64,000 nucleotides of DNA from Yeosuana aquiaggeris (GTDB lineage: Bacteria; Bacteroidota; Bacteroidia; Flavobacteriales; Flavobacteriaceae): positions 124,001-188,000 of the forward strand of contig NZ_JBAWKC010000004.1 of the NCBI RefSeq assembly GCF_044003965.1. The letters are read 5' to 3'. The notes below the pieces were generated by a model. The model made no database searches. It had not been told where the DNA came from and was given only the letters and a program-made list of their open reading frames with translations. The position numbers and the translations under genes were made by a program. Below are positions 9,453 to 17,714 of the stretch, in pieces (the stretch's first letter is position 1; the number at the start of each line of letters is the position of its first letter).

Positions 9453-10211
9453 ATGAGTATTAAGAAAAGTAATTACCTGTTGATCCTCGCCTCCGCCCTA
9501 TTCTTAACAGGCTGTATGTCCAGTAAAAAGATTGTCTATTTTCAGGAATCGGAGGCCATCAAAGTTCAGGACACCCTGGCCAACTTTCAGCCCCAGATAC
9601 AACTTGGTGATCTAATAACCATACAGGTTTCTGCCAGCGACCCATTATCAGCAGAAATTTTTAATCTGTATGAAACGCCTTCAACATTAGGTAATCCCAG
9701 GCTCTTACCTTATTTGGTGGATGGTGAAGGCAACATCAATTTTCCGGTACTGGGAAAACTAAAGGTAGCGGGGTTGACCACGCAACAAATTGGGGACCAA
9801 ATCACACAGGCTCTGACCACTTATCTGGTGGCTCCCATAGTGAATGTGAGGCTCACCAATTTTAAAATCACGGTAATGGGTGAAGTAAAATCACCTGGCA
9901 CTTTTGCCATACCTAACGAACGTATTACCCTGGTAGAAGCCCTGGGTCTGGCCGGCGATTTAACCATTCAGGCCAAAAGAAACACGGTGCTGCTGATCAG
10001 AGAGAAAAATGGCGCACGCGACTTTGTGACCATTGATCTAACCAATAAAGCCCTGTTTAATTCCCCCTATTATTATCTGGCACAGAATGATGTCCTTTAT
10101 GTGGAGCCCAACAAAACCAAGGTCAATTCGGCAGCAGTGGGCACAGGAACCAGTGTGCTGCTATCCTCACTTGGCATATTAATTTCCTTGATCACCTTAT
10201 TTTCCCTTTAA
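9453..10211 (+). CDS. polysaccharide export outer-membrane lipoprotein (Wza-like)
   Basis: I choose ATG 9453 over a TTG at 9420, which would overlap the upstream stop. From 9453 the protein opens with a standard lipoprotein signal ending in the lipobox LTGC. The poly-export domain follows (IQLGDLITIQVSASDPLS, then GNINFPVLGKLKVAGLT), then an SLBB domain with VMGEVKSPGTFAIPNE, and a final hydrophobic helix LLSSLGILISLITLFSL. That helix is where Wza forms its outer-membrane pore. It should make the export channel for the polysaccharide and pair with the kinase that starts 12 bp after its stop. Confidence 0.9.
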   Translation: MSIKKSNYLLILASALFLTGCMSSKKIVYFQESEAIKVQDTLANFQPQIQLGDLITIQVSASDPLSAEIFNLYETPSTLGNPRLLPYLVDGEGNINFPVLGKLKVAGLTTQQIGDQITQALTTYLVAPIVNVRLTNFKITVMGEVKSPGTFAIPNERITLVEALGLAGDLTIQAKRNTVLLIREKNGARDFVTIDLTNKALFNSPYYYLAQNDVLYVEPNKTKVNSAAVGTGTSVLLSSLGILISLITLFSL

Positions 10212-10223
10212 AAATAGCTCATT

Positions 10224-12593
10224 ATGCAAAATGAAAACCCCTTAAATTATGTATTGATTGATGAGGACAAACCCGTGAATTATCGCGAATTATTTGAAAA
10301 ATATGTATACCACTGGAAGTGGTTTCTTTTGGGCATTTTGGTAGCTTTGGTAGCGGCTTACGTGTATCTCAGATACACGCCCCAGCAGTATACCGTGGCC
10401 ACCACCATTTTAATTGAAGATGAATCTAACGGCATGTCTTCAGAGTTGTCATCCTTTGAAGATCTGGGACTTTTTGGCAGCCCAAAGAAGAAGGTAGAAA
10501 CAGAGATCGGTCTGCTGAAGTCGCGCAGCTTGATGGAACGTGCGGTACGGACCTTAGGGATCAATATCAGCTATTTTAAAAAAGGCAGGGTGCGTGAACA
10601 AGAGGTTTATGAAAATACAGTTCGTGTTAATATTCCTTTTGTGACAAATGACTCCCTCTTTAAAAATGTGGATACACTTTTTAGCATTCATGCCCTGTCT
10701 GCCACTCAGTTTGTATTAAAAAATGCTAATGGTGCACAGGTTGGCCAGCATAGCTTTGAGGAACTAATTCCAACGGATTTTGGAATGATCTCTGTAATTT
10801 CAACCGGCACTGAAGCCATTAAAAGTGGTGATATAACCATTGTAAAAATTCAACCCGTAAAAGCCGTTGCCAAACAATTAAGTAACGCCATAAAGGTGGA
10901 CTTAAAGTATAAAAATACTGGCTTGATCGAGTTGAGTACCAATACCGCCATCAAACAAAAAGGGGAAGATCTGCTCAATGAACTGGTAAGGCAGTATAAT
11001 GAAGATGCCGTTGAAGATAAAAGTGTGATAGGTAAAAACACCAATACCTTTATTAATGAACGGATGCGGGTAATTGAAGAAGATCTGTTTAATGCAGATA
11101 AAGGGATTCAACAGTTTAAAACTAGCAATAAATTAACCGACATTACTTCTGATGCCACGATAGCCCTGGAAACCAATTCGGAACTGGAAAAGACCATTTT
11201 AAATTTAAATACCCAGATCAAACTCGCCAACTATGTGATGGAGTATGTGGCCAACAATACCAATGAACTCATTCCTGCCAATTTAGGTTTCAATGACGGG
11301 GCAGTCAATGCCAACACGCAACGTTATAATGAACTGCTGCTGGAACGCAGCCGCATTTTAAAAGGCTCAAAATCAGAACATCCTTTAATCAAAAACCTGG
11401 ATGACCAGTTAAGCCAACTGCGACGCAGTATTTCTGCGGGTCTGGTGAATTTGAAGTCCTCCCTGCAGATCTCTTTAAGAGATGCCCTGAAGGAAGAGCA
11501 GAAAATGAGCTCCAAGATCACCTCAGTGCCCAGACAGGAACGCGAGTACCGCGATATTCAGCGTCAGCAACAAATTATAGAAACCTTATATCTTTACTTA
11601 TTGCAAAAGCGTGAGGAGAATTCTATTGCCCTGGCCATCACGGTACCGAATGCGAAAGTGATTGACAGAGCCGACAGCAGTAATATTCCAGTAAGTCCGA
11701 AAAGATCCATTGTATATTTAGTGGCCCTGATGCTGGGAGGACTCCTACCATTTATGATCCTCTATATCCGGTTTTTATTTGATAATAAGGTACATACCAG
11801 CAAAGATATTGAAGCGGTGGTGAAATCCCCTATTATTGGTGAGATACCGCATTCAAGATCAGAGAATAAAATAGTGGTCAATGACAATGACGTAGATAAT
11901 ATTGCAGAAGCCTTCCGCATGCTTCGTACCAACATTTATTTTATGCTTTCGGGTGCTAAGAACGGGTCTCAAACCCTGTTTATAACATCAACTCTGGGTG
12001 CAGAGGGTAAAACATTCATCTCCTTAAATCTGGCCAGAGTATTGGCCTTATCTTCTAAAAAAGTGCTACTGATCGGGGCAGATGTTAGAAAACCAAAATT
12101 TAATGAATATATGGGCATTAAAATTAATAAGGGACTCACCCATTATTTAGCGGATGACACGATTGAGATTAACCAAGTGATTACCTCCTATCCAGAGGGG
12201 AATTTTGACGTTTTAGCATCAGGTGTGGTACCGCCAAATCCTTCAGAATTATTAATGAATGGACGTTTTGATGAGATCATGGCCTATGGAAAAGCCCACT
12301 ACGACTTTGTGATCGTGGATACGGCGCCTATCAAAATGGTAACAGACACCTTATTGCTCAGTCATTTTGCCGATCTATGTCTATACATCATTCGTGCCGA
12401 AGTATTAGATAAAAGATTACTGGAAATACCTGAAAAAATGTTTTCAGAAAAACGCCTGCCCCATATGGCAGTGGTGCTTAATGATGTTAATATTCAAAAA
12501 GGAGGCTATGGCTATGGCTATGGCTATGGCTATGGCTATGGCAAGGAAGATCTAAAAAAACCTTGGTGGAAACGCATTTTAAAAAATAAATAA
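10224..12593 (+). CDS. polysaccharide co-polymerase / BY-type tyrosine autokinase (Wzc-like)
   Basis: The 789-residue protein has a Wzz domain between two membrane helices (about residues 33-50 and 494-518), with long helical segments in the periplasmic part, and a cytoplasmic BY-kinase domain. The kinase shows Walker A GAEGKT near 591, Walker A' LLIGADVRKP near 615 and Walker B FVIVDTAP near 696. The first Asp of the usual DxD in A' is Gly here. The C-terminus is a cluster of six alternating Tyr-Gly pairs from about residue 762, followed by a basic tail. Tyrosine phosphorylation of this cluster controls assembly and chain length in the family. No cognate Wzb-type phosphatase lies in the window. 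Confidence 0.92.
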   Translation: MQNENPLNYVLIDEDKPVNYRELFEKYVYHWKWFLLGILVALVAAYVYLRYTPQQYTVATTILIEDESNGMSSELSSFEDLGLFGSPKKKVETEIGLLKSRSLMERAVRTLGINISYFKKGRVREQEVYENTVRVNIPFVTNDSLFKNVDTLFSIHALSATQFVLKNANGAQVGQHSFEELIPTDFGMISVISTGTEAIKSGDITIVKIQPVKAVAKQLSNAIKVDLKYKNTGLIELSTNTAIKQKGEDLLNELVRQYNEDAVEDKSVIGKNTNTFINERMRVIEEDLFNADKGIQQFKTSNKLTDITSDATIALETNSELEKTILNLNTQIKLANYVMEYVANNTNELIPANLGFNDGAVNANTQRYNELLLERSRILKGSKSEHPLIKNLDDQLSQLRRSISAGLVNLKSSLQISLRDALKEEQKMSSKITSVPRQEREYRDIQRQQQIIETLYLYLLQKREENSIALAITVPNAKVIDRADSSNIPVSPKRSIVYLVALMLGGLLPFMILYIRFLFDNKVHTSKDIEAVVKSPIIGEIPHSRSENKIVVNDNDVDNIAEAFRMLRTNIYFMLSGAKNGSQTLFITSTLGAEGKTFISLNLARVLALSSKKVLLIGADVRKPKFNEYMGIKINKGLTHYLADDTIEINQVITSYPEGNFDVLASGVVPPNPSELLMNGRFDEIMAYGKAHYDFVIVDTAPIKMVTDTLLLSHFADLCLYIIRAEVLDKRLLEIPEKMFSEKRLPHMAVVLNDVNIQKGGYGYGYGYGYGYGKEDLKKPWWKRILKNK
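12504..12542 (+). repeat. GGCTAT hexanucleotide tandem repeat inside the kinase tyrosine tail
   Basis: Six perfect GGCTAT units plus a final GGC run in frame through the Wzc-like gene and encode alternating Gly-Tyr. Synonymous codons are not mixed: every Gly is GGC and every Tyr is TAT, as expected for a tract expanding by slippage rather than kept by protein selection alone. Gain or loss of a unit keeps the frame and changes the number of tyrosines. Confidence 0.95.
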
Positions 12594-12714
12594 AATATAT
12601 TTGACACATGAAGTAAATACTGACAAAAAAAGGCTTTAGTTTATATACGTCCCTTTTTATCAGCTATTTATCGAACACAGTAACCAATCCATTGAAAACC
12701 ACAAAAAGTATAAA

Positions 12715-13773
12715 ATGAAGAACATTATGCAATTTTATAAGGTAGTACCCTCATTATTACTACTAGTTACGCTATCTGGCATGGCCCAAAACACAGACAA
12801 TGCAACAGAGGTAGACAATAAATATTTTAGTCTGACCTTTGGGATCAACATGATAGATAATAGTAATAATAAACTTGCGCCTTTTGATGGTAATCAATTG
12901 GATTTTAATACGCCTTTCTTTTTAACTGCCGAGCAAAGAATTCATAAAAACTGGTCTATAGCATTAAGTTTATCTACTAATCAATTAAAACTGGATAATA
13001 TATCTGCTGTAGAGCCCTATTTTAGTACGGACGTCTTTGCCAATTTGTTTGTAGATGATCTTATTTTCAACAATAAAAATATAGACCTATATGTTGGTTT
13101 AGGTGCAGGCATCCAGACCTTACAAGGCAAGGCCGCAGCGTCTATTAATGGAACAGGAGGGTTTAGATACTGGGTTTCAGAAAAAGTGGGTATCAGTCTA
13201 CAGGCTATTGGAAAAATAAACAGAGATGGTCTGGCACAAGTGGACAATCATTATCAATTTAATATGGGTGTGAGCTATGGCTTTGGAAGAAAAGCACAAT
13301 CTAAGAAAATCGAAATTGGAGAAACCTTAGAGCCACCTGCGAAGCCAGCAGAGAGTATTAAAGTTACAGTTAAGGATACCATCCCTGCAGAACTGCCTGA
13401 TTTCTCTTTAGATGTCAAAAAACCGGTTACCGTGACCTCTACAGAGTTGGCTAAAGACGCCTATGAAGCAGATATGATCAAGAAAAATGCGGGAGCCGCT
13501 TTAAATGCAAAATCTTCAAACACCAGGCCAGATGGCGTGAAAAAAGGCTATCATGTGATCGTTTATGCCTTTGAATATAAAAATAATTTAGATAGGATGG
13601 TGCGTCTTTTAACGGATAATGGCATTAAAGTGCAGGTGATCAGAGTATCAGAAAAAAACTTAGACTACATCAGTGTGGCTTACTTTAAAACGAGTGAAGA
13701 AGCGCATAACTATATGAATAATACCTTAGATAAGACACTGTTTAAAGACAGCTGGGTCTATGAAGTGGATTAA
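12715..13773 (+). CDS. outer-membrane beta-barrel protein with C-terminal SPOR-like domain
   Basis: The 352-residue protein has a signal peptide ending near SGMAQ, then about 170 residues of alternating strands rich in Gly and aromatic residues (for example FNMGVSYGFGRK) that look like a small outer-membrane barrel. A Pro/Glu-rich linker follows, and then a C-terminal domain near residues 275-352 (KKGYHVIVYAFEYKNNLDRM onward) that resembles SPOR domains, which bind denuded peptidoglycan glycans. It would link outer membrane to cell wall. It lies 121 bp after the kinase in the same direction and may serve the export machinery. I do not recognise a named family. Confidence 0.65.
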   Translation: MKNIMQFYKVVPSLLLLVTLSGMAQNTDNATEVDNKYFSLTFGINMIDNSNNKLAPFDGNQLDFNTPFFLTAEQRIHKNWSIALSLSTNQLKLDNISAVEPYFSTDVFANLFVDDLIFNNKNIDLYVGLGAGIQTLQGKAAASINGTGGFRYWVSEKVGISLQAIGKINRDGLAQVDNHYQFNMGVSYGFGRKAQSKKIEIGETLEPPAKPAESIKVTVKDTIPAELPDFSLDVKKPVTVTSTELAKDAYEADMIKKNAGAALNAKSSNTRPDGVKKGYHVIVYAFEYKNNLDRMVRLLTDNGIKVQVIRVSEKNLDYISVAYFKTSEEAHNYMNNTLDKTLFKDSWVYEVD

Positions 13774-13895
13774 AAGAAAAAGACTATTGTAGAAAAAGTA
13801 AAGGTGTCTTTAAAATATGATTGATTTAAGAGTTGCCACTTGTTGGCATGAGTATCAATGAAAAGCAGCTTCATCTGGTCAAGATAATATCTTGT

Positions 13896-13930
13896 AAAAA
13901 AAAACGCTGCATCTATTGGATGCAGCGTTC
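13896..13930 (-). terminator. rho-independent terminator for the two-component operon
   Basis: An 11 bp perfect stem (AACGCTGCATC with its complement, loop TATTG) is preceded on the plus strand by a run of A. Read on the minus strand, this is a stem followed by a T-run, about 100 bp after the stop of the response regulator at 14032. It may also stop plus-strand transcripts from the gene ending at 13773, though no T-run follows on that side. Confidence 0.85.
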
Positions 13931-14031
13931 GATCATAAATTTCCCTAAAACTTATGAATCAATTAATAGCACTACAAGTGTAAGCTGATTATTTTGATTT
14001 TTTTTACTGTTTTCCGTAAATAGCTAATATT

Positions 14032-14697
14032 TTAAATAAGCCCTAGATCTTTTGCAGTGGCTATCAAATGAATAGCATTATTAGATTTAAAATCTATGCG
14101 AAGTTTATTTAATCTTTTTTCAATAGAACTGAGACTACTAGGCTTAATGCCGTTCTGTTTAAAAAGATCACTTATGTCCTCCTGAGATAATCCGTTGGAC
14201 AAATGCTCCAGTAATTGAATATCATAATCATCTATTTCCATATGATTATTAGAGTTCAATGCCTGCGATACTTCAGGAGACAGATAAAGTTTGTCCTGAT
14301 GCACACTTCCTACCGCTTTTGTTAATTCTATTAGGCCTCTCCGGCTTTTACAGACATAGCCATCAACATGATGATTATTTATTAAATTCCGCACTTTTTG
14401 AAGGCGGTCTTCAATAGAATACACAATTATTTTTAAGGCGGGATATTCCTGCTTTAAGGCTTTTATTAAAGCTTCTCCTGAAGAAAATTTTTGTTCCCTA
14501 TGGTCCGATTTAAAAGAGAGGTCAGTAATTAACAATTCAAAAGGCACTTGATCTGCCATGCCTTTTTTAATTTTTAGATAGGCATCGTCACAATATTGTA
14601 CCTGATTAATTTCTTCAATACCCAGCTCACAAAGCGATATATACACCCCCTTGGTAATGTCCTGCATATCTTCTGCAACTAAAACTTTTTTAAACAT
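14032..14697 (-). CDS. response regulator, REC plus divergent helix-turn-helix output
   Basis: The 221-residue protein has a receiver domain with the acidic pair AED at residues 8-10, phospho-acceptor Asp near residue 59 in LLITDLSF, and the conserved lysine in GYVCKSRRG. The C-terminal 70 residues (DIQLLEHLSNGLSQEDISDL onward) look like a LuxR-type DNA-binding domain, but the turn and recognition helix are longer than in NarL/FixJ proteins. It starts 2 bp after the histidine kinase stop, so the two form a cognate pair. Targets are unknown; the closest candidates are the polysaccharide genes on one side and the 16.7-18.4 kb genes on the other. Confidence 0.85.
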   Translation of the reverse strand: MFKKVLVAEDMQDITKGVYISLCELGIEEINQVQYCDDAYLKIKKGMADQVPFELLITDLSFKSDHREQKFSSGEALIKALKQEYPALKIIVYSIEDRLQKVRNLINNHHVDGYVCKSRRGLIELTKAVGSVHQDKLYLSPEVSQALNSNNHMEIDDYDIQLLEHLSNGLSQEDISDLFKQNGIKPSSLSSIEKRLNKLRIDFKSNNAIHLIATAKDLGLI

Positions 14698-14699
14698 AA

Positions 14700-16385
14700 T
14701 TAAAGTGATACTCTGGCTTTAAAACCATTATTAACTTTTGTTTCAAAGGTAATTGTTCCGTTTATGGATTCCATACGGTTTTCCGTATTGTGTAAACCAC
14801 TATTTTTAATCAGGTTAGTCCCAATGCCATTGTCTTTATAATCAATAATTATTTTTTTTCCTTTCTGTGAGAATGTTAAGACTACCAGCGTTGCTTTGCT
14901 ATGCTTACGCATATTGGTCATAAGTTCCTGAAGCACCCTGTGCAAAGTGATTTTTTTATCATGGTCCAAACCCTCCCAGTTGACTTTGGACAAATCTTTG
15001 GTAATAATATTGACGGCATCACTCTTATAACTTTGTAACAAATCTCTCAAATGTGCTTCATAAGTGCCATGTATATCAATAATACTGCTCTCTTTAGAGA
15101 TATCTCTGGTTTTATTATATACTTCCTCCAGATCATCTAAAATAGCCTCTTTGATCGTTTCAGTCTTTTGTATTTTTGTCATCACACGGTAAAGATCATT
15201 GGCAACCTCATCATGTACCTTTTTAGAAATACGTGTCTCGGTATTATAAACCTGTTGCAATTTGTCTTTTCTGTGTTTAGTTCTAACAATGACATACAAA
15301 AAAACCGTTAGAAATAGCCCTAAGATGGTTATACTTTGATAAATAGTTTTATTTAACTTTTCCTGCTCGGCTTCTATCTGACTGTCTTTTATTTGTAATT
15401 CCAGTTTTTGGGCTTCTTTTTCTTTCTTTTGAAAATCGTATTTAATGGCCGCATAATTATTCTCCTGAAGTTGCTTTTTACGTTCGGTCTCGTTCTTTAA
15501 AGCAACATAACTCATGAAATCAGAATTACCCTCTAATTTCATCTTTAATTCCATTGTTTCCAATTCAAATATGGGTGAGTTAATCTGATCAGACAGCGCC
15601 TTCATTTTATTAAAATACGTAATGGCTTTGGCTTTGTCATTTTGATCTAAATAGAATAAGAACAGATGCCTGTAACTTGAAAAAAGAGCCACCATATCTT
15701 CTAATGATAATCTGATTTGTAAGGCTAATTCCATGTTATTGAGCGCACTTGAATGTCCTGTTTTAGACTGAAAGTATCCCAAATTATCCAGGTATACGGC
15801 TTTGGTCTCTGTTTCTTTCATTGCTAAAACACTGTCATAATGGGGTATTAAAACGGCAGCAGCTTCTTGATAGTTATCTGAATCCGCATGGGTATTGGCC
15901 ATATTAGTAAGGATCGCAATTTTATCAACTAAATTATCTTTCAATTCAAGGGCTAGGTTGTAATACCAAATGGCATTATCATAATCTTCAATTTTTCTGT
16001 AAACCATGCCAAGATGATTGGTTAATCGTTTTCTTGGTTCTGCTGTTTTAGTGCGGTCTTTAATAGCATCTAACAAACCCATGGCCTTCACAGCGGTTAA
16101 TTCGCTTTCATGGGTAAACCCCATTTTAAACTGCCCTAAGGCGATTAATTCAAAATGATAGGCAGCCTTAATAGTATCGCCCTGCATTAATGATTGTTCA
16201 GCCTTTTTATTAAAAAACTCAAAAGCTTTGCCTGTTAAGTTAATATCGTTAATTTGAAGAATGGCATGATAATAAATTGACGTGCTGTCGGGAGTGTTCT
16301 GAGCGTGAAGCGAGTTGTTAAAAACACCAGGAATGTTAAGTAATACAAAACAAAAAAAGAGGTAGGGTAATTTATGGTGTTTCAT
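14700..16385 (-). CDS. TPR-containing sensor histidine kinase
   Basis: The 561-residue protein has a signal peptide (to about residue 29), periplasmic TPR-like helical repeats through about residue 300, a charged coiled coil, one membrane helix near 347-368 and a cytoplasmic kinase. The phospho-acceptor is the His of KKVHDEVANDLY near residue 391. The ATPase has an N-box ELMTNMRKHSKA and a G-box with DNGIGTN and GLHNTENRMESI. This is the Bacteroidota arrangement of NarX/DesK-type kinases with TPR sensors. It is transcribed with the regulator downstream. The signal is unknown but should be sensed outside the cytoplasm. Confidence 0.88.
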   Translation of the reverse strand: MKHHKLPYLFFCFVLLNIPGVFNNSLHAQNTPDSTSIYYHAILQINDINLTGKAFEFFNKKAEQSLMQGDTIKAAYHFELIALGQFKMGFTHESELTAVKAMGLLDAIKDRTKTAEPRKRLTNHLGMVYRKIEDYDNAIWYYNLALELKDNLVDKIAILTNMANTHADSDNYQEAAAVLIPHYDSVLAMKETETKAVYLDNLGYFQSKTGHSSALNNMELALQIRLSLEDMVALFSSYRHLFLFYLDQNDKAKAITYFNKMKALSDQINSPIFELETMELKMKLEGNSDFMSYVALKNETERKKQLQENNYAAIKYDFQKKEKEAQKLELQIKDSQIEAEQEKLNKTIYQSITILGLFLTVFLYVIVRTKHRKDKLQQVYNTETRISKKVHDEVANDLYRVMTKIQKTETIKEAILDDLEEVYNKTRDISKESSIIDIHGTYEAHLRDLLQSYKSDAVNIITKDLSKVNWEGLDHDKKITLHRVLQELMTNMRKHSKATLVVLTFSQKGKKIIIDYKDNGIGTNLIKNSGLHNTENRMESINGTITFETKVNNGFKARVSL

Positions 16386-16696
16386 TCCTCTAATTTACTA
16401 AGAATTTTTAGTTTTATTCTAAAAACTATTTTTTAAAATATTGTTTTTAGTTGTTTATAAATCATAGATTTTTTAGAAGAAGTAATGAAGAAAAGCTAGC
16501 GTTAACTGCTGTTGCATTAACATGATACAGTTATGACCTTATCAGAATTGCCTGTGTAAGAATGTTCAATTCAGTCATCAATACAGCGTACCATTTTTTG
16601 CTGCTGATTCTGGCATTATTCGATCGACGGATTGCAATTATTAAATTCAAATTTGATTAATCATTCCTTTTTCAAATCAGTAAAAATAGTTTTTGA
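16386..16696. other. 311 bp intergenic region, no feature recognised
   Basis: This lies between the minus-strand kinase start and the minus-strand gene ending at 16697. It must contain the kinase promoter, but I found no convincing TAnnTTTG box on the minus strand, no terminator hairpin, no RNA gene and no open frame with a sensible product. Confidence 0.6.
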
Positions 16697-17188
16697 TCAA
16701 TTGTTTCTGGTTTTCCGAATGGCTCCCTTAACAGATCTCCCTGCCGCTTTTAACATTTCATCTTTCAAATCCAAGGTATTTACATTTTTTCCTCTTTGAG
16801 CATCGCGTTTTTCCTTTCGAGCTTCACGTCTTTGCTTCCTAATCTCTGATACAGTTAATGGTCTCTTAATTTTTGATTTAACTTCTTCTTCCAGAGTAAT
16901 ATTAATTTTATTCTCATTTCCTACAGTAATTTCTTTGGTTTTAAATCCAGCACAACTAATAATGAGTACGGCGCCTTCATTTACCTTCAAATCAAAATTT
17001 CCATCAAAATTTGTTTTGATTACAGCTGATAAGCCCTTAACTAAAAGGGTTGCGTCATTTAAAGGCATACCATTCAAATCCCGCACATTGCCCTCAATTA
17101 CAATTTCCTTTTTTAATCCCTCCACCATAGTCACTTGTCCTAATGAAATAGTTGGAAGAACAAAAAGTAGTACTAGTAGTTTTCTCAT
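16697..17188 (-). CDS. secreted carboxypeptidase-regulatory-like domain protein
   Basis: The 163-residue protein begins with a signal peptide (MRKLLVLLFVLPTISLGQ) and then an 80-residue Ig-like fold of the CarboxypepD_reg type: VIEGNVRDLNGMPLNDATLL, TNFDGNFDLKV, VLIISCAGFKTKEITVG, INITLEEEV. This matches the plug-preceding domain of TonB receptors, but here it stands alone. The last 50 residues are very basic, with repeated Arg and Lys. Its role is unknown; stand-alone copies may contact outer-membrane transporters. It is monocistronic as far as can be seen. Confidence 0.7.
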   Translation of the reverse strand: MRKLLVLLFVLPTISLGQVTMVEGLKKEIVIEGNVRDLNGMPLNDATLLVKGLSAVIKTNFDGNFDLKVNEGAVLIISCAGFKTKEITVGNENKINITLEEEVKSKIKRPLTVSEIRKQRREARKEKRDAQRGKNVNTLDLKDEMLKAAGRSVKGAIRKTRNN

Positions 17189-17501
17189 TGGTATGTTTTA
17201 ATTTCTTCCAATTTAAATTTTTATTTTGGATTACCGTTTTTATTTATTAAATCTTTGGAGGATACTTATCAAGAGTATGACCATTTTAAAACCTTGTTAC
17301 TTCTGTTATTGAGTTATGTTGTGACTCATAGACAACCTCAACAAAGCTTCTCAATAGCATAACAGTTATTATTGTTTATAAATTTCTATATACCACTAAT
17401 CTAAAATAGCCCGATGTTATATTTAAAAAATTAGATTTCTTTTTTATAGTAATTGTGTTATTAATTTAATAAATTGTGATTATCATTTTATATTAATATG
17501 T

Positions 17502-17537
17502 GAACACAAAACTGAACACGTTTTGGAACACGATTAA
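17502..17537 (+). repeat. three direct GAACAC repeats at exact 12 bp spacing
   Basis: GAACAC begins at 17502, 17514 and 17526. The six bases after each copy vary (AAAACT, GTTTTG, GATTAA). Regular spacing near one helical turn suggests a protein-binding array or the remnant of a recombinase-associated sequence. It lies about 65 bp before the tRNA-like fragment. Confidence 0.6.
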
Positions 17538-17603
17538 AATTTGTAAAAATATAAATGACTGATATATAGTTATTTACAAATAGATGGATTTTCCTTTTGA
17601 AAT

Positions 17604-17645
17604 TCATAACCCGGAGGTCTCAGGATTGCACCTCGTTCTCTCTGT
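17604..17645 (+). pseudogene. degenerate 3' fragment of a tRNA, CAU-anticodon type
   Basis: The bases CATAACCCGGAGGTC match the anticodon loop, 3' anticodon stem and variable region of a bacterial tRNA with a CAU anticodon, most like initiator tRNA. A degraded T-arm follows (CAGG, then a loop and CCTCG). There is no 5' half: the sequence upstream cannot form the D-arm or the 5' anticodon stem. The likeness therefore begins right at the anticodon loop, a common crossover point for tyrosine recombinases. It is not a functional tRNA. Confidence 0.5.
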
Positions 17646-17672
17646 ATACTTAAAATCACTCACAATCAATAC

Positions 17673-17703
17673 GTTTAGCTTACGCTAAACCGTTTGTTTT
17701 TTT
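17673..17703 (+). terminator. hairpin with T-run downstream of the tRNA relic
   Basis: GTTTAGC and GCTAAAC pair across a TTAC loop at 17673-17690, followed by TTTGTTTTTTT. The form is a short rho-independent terminator on the plus strand. It follows the tRNA-like fragment by about 30 bp and no other plus-strand gene precedes it closely, so it may be the old terminator of that tRNA. Confidence 0.5.
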
Positions 17704-17706
17704 ACT

Positions 17707-17714
17707 TACATTTG
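17707..17714 (+). promoter_or_regulatory. TAnnTTTG-type -7 box
   Basis: TACATTTG matches the Bacteroidota -7 consensus and lies 29 bp ahead of the ATG at 17743. No TTG at the usual upstream distance was found, so only half of the promoter is supported. Confidence 0.35.

Noticed and set aside
12596..12603. TATATTTG box after the Wzc-like stop as promoter of the barrel/SPOR gene
   Set aside because: It fits the -7 consensus but is over 100 bp from the ATG with no proper -33 partner, so I did not list it as a promoter.
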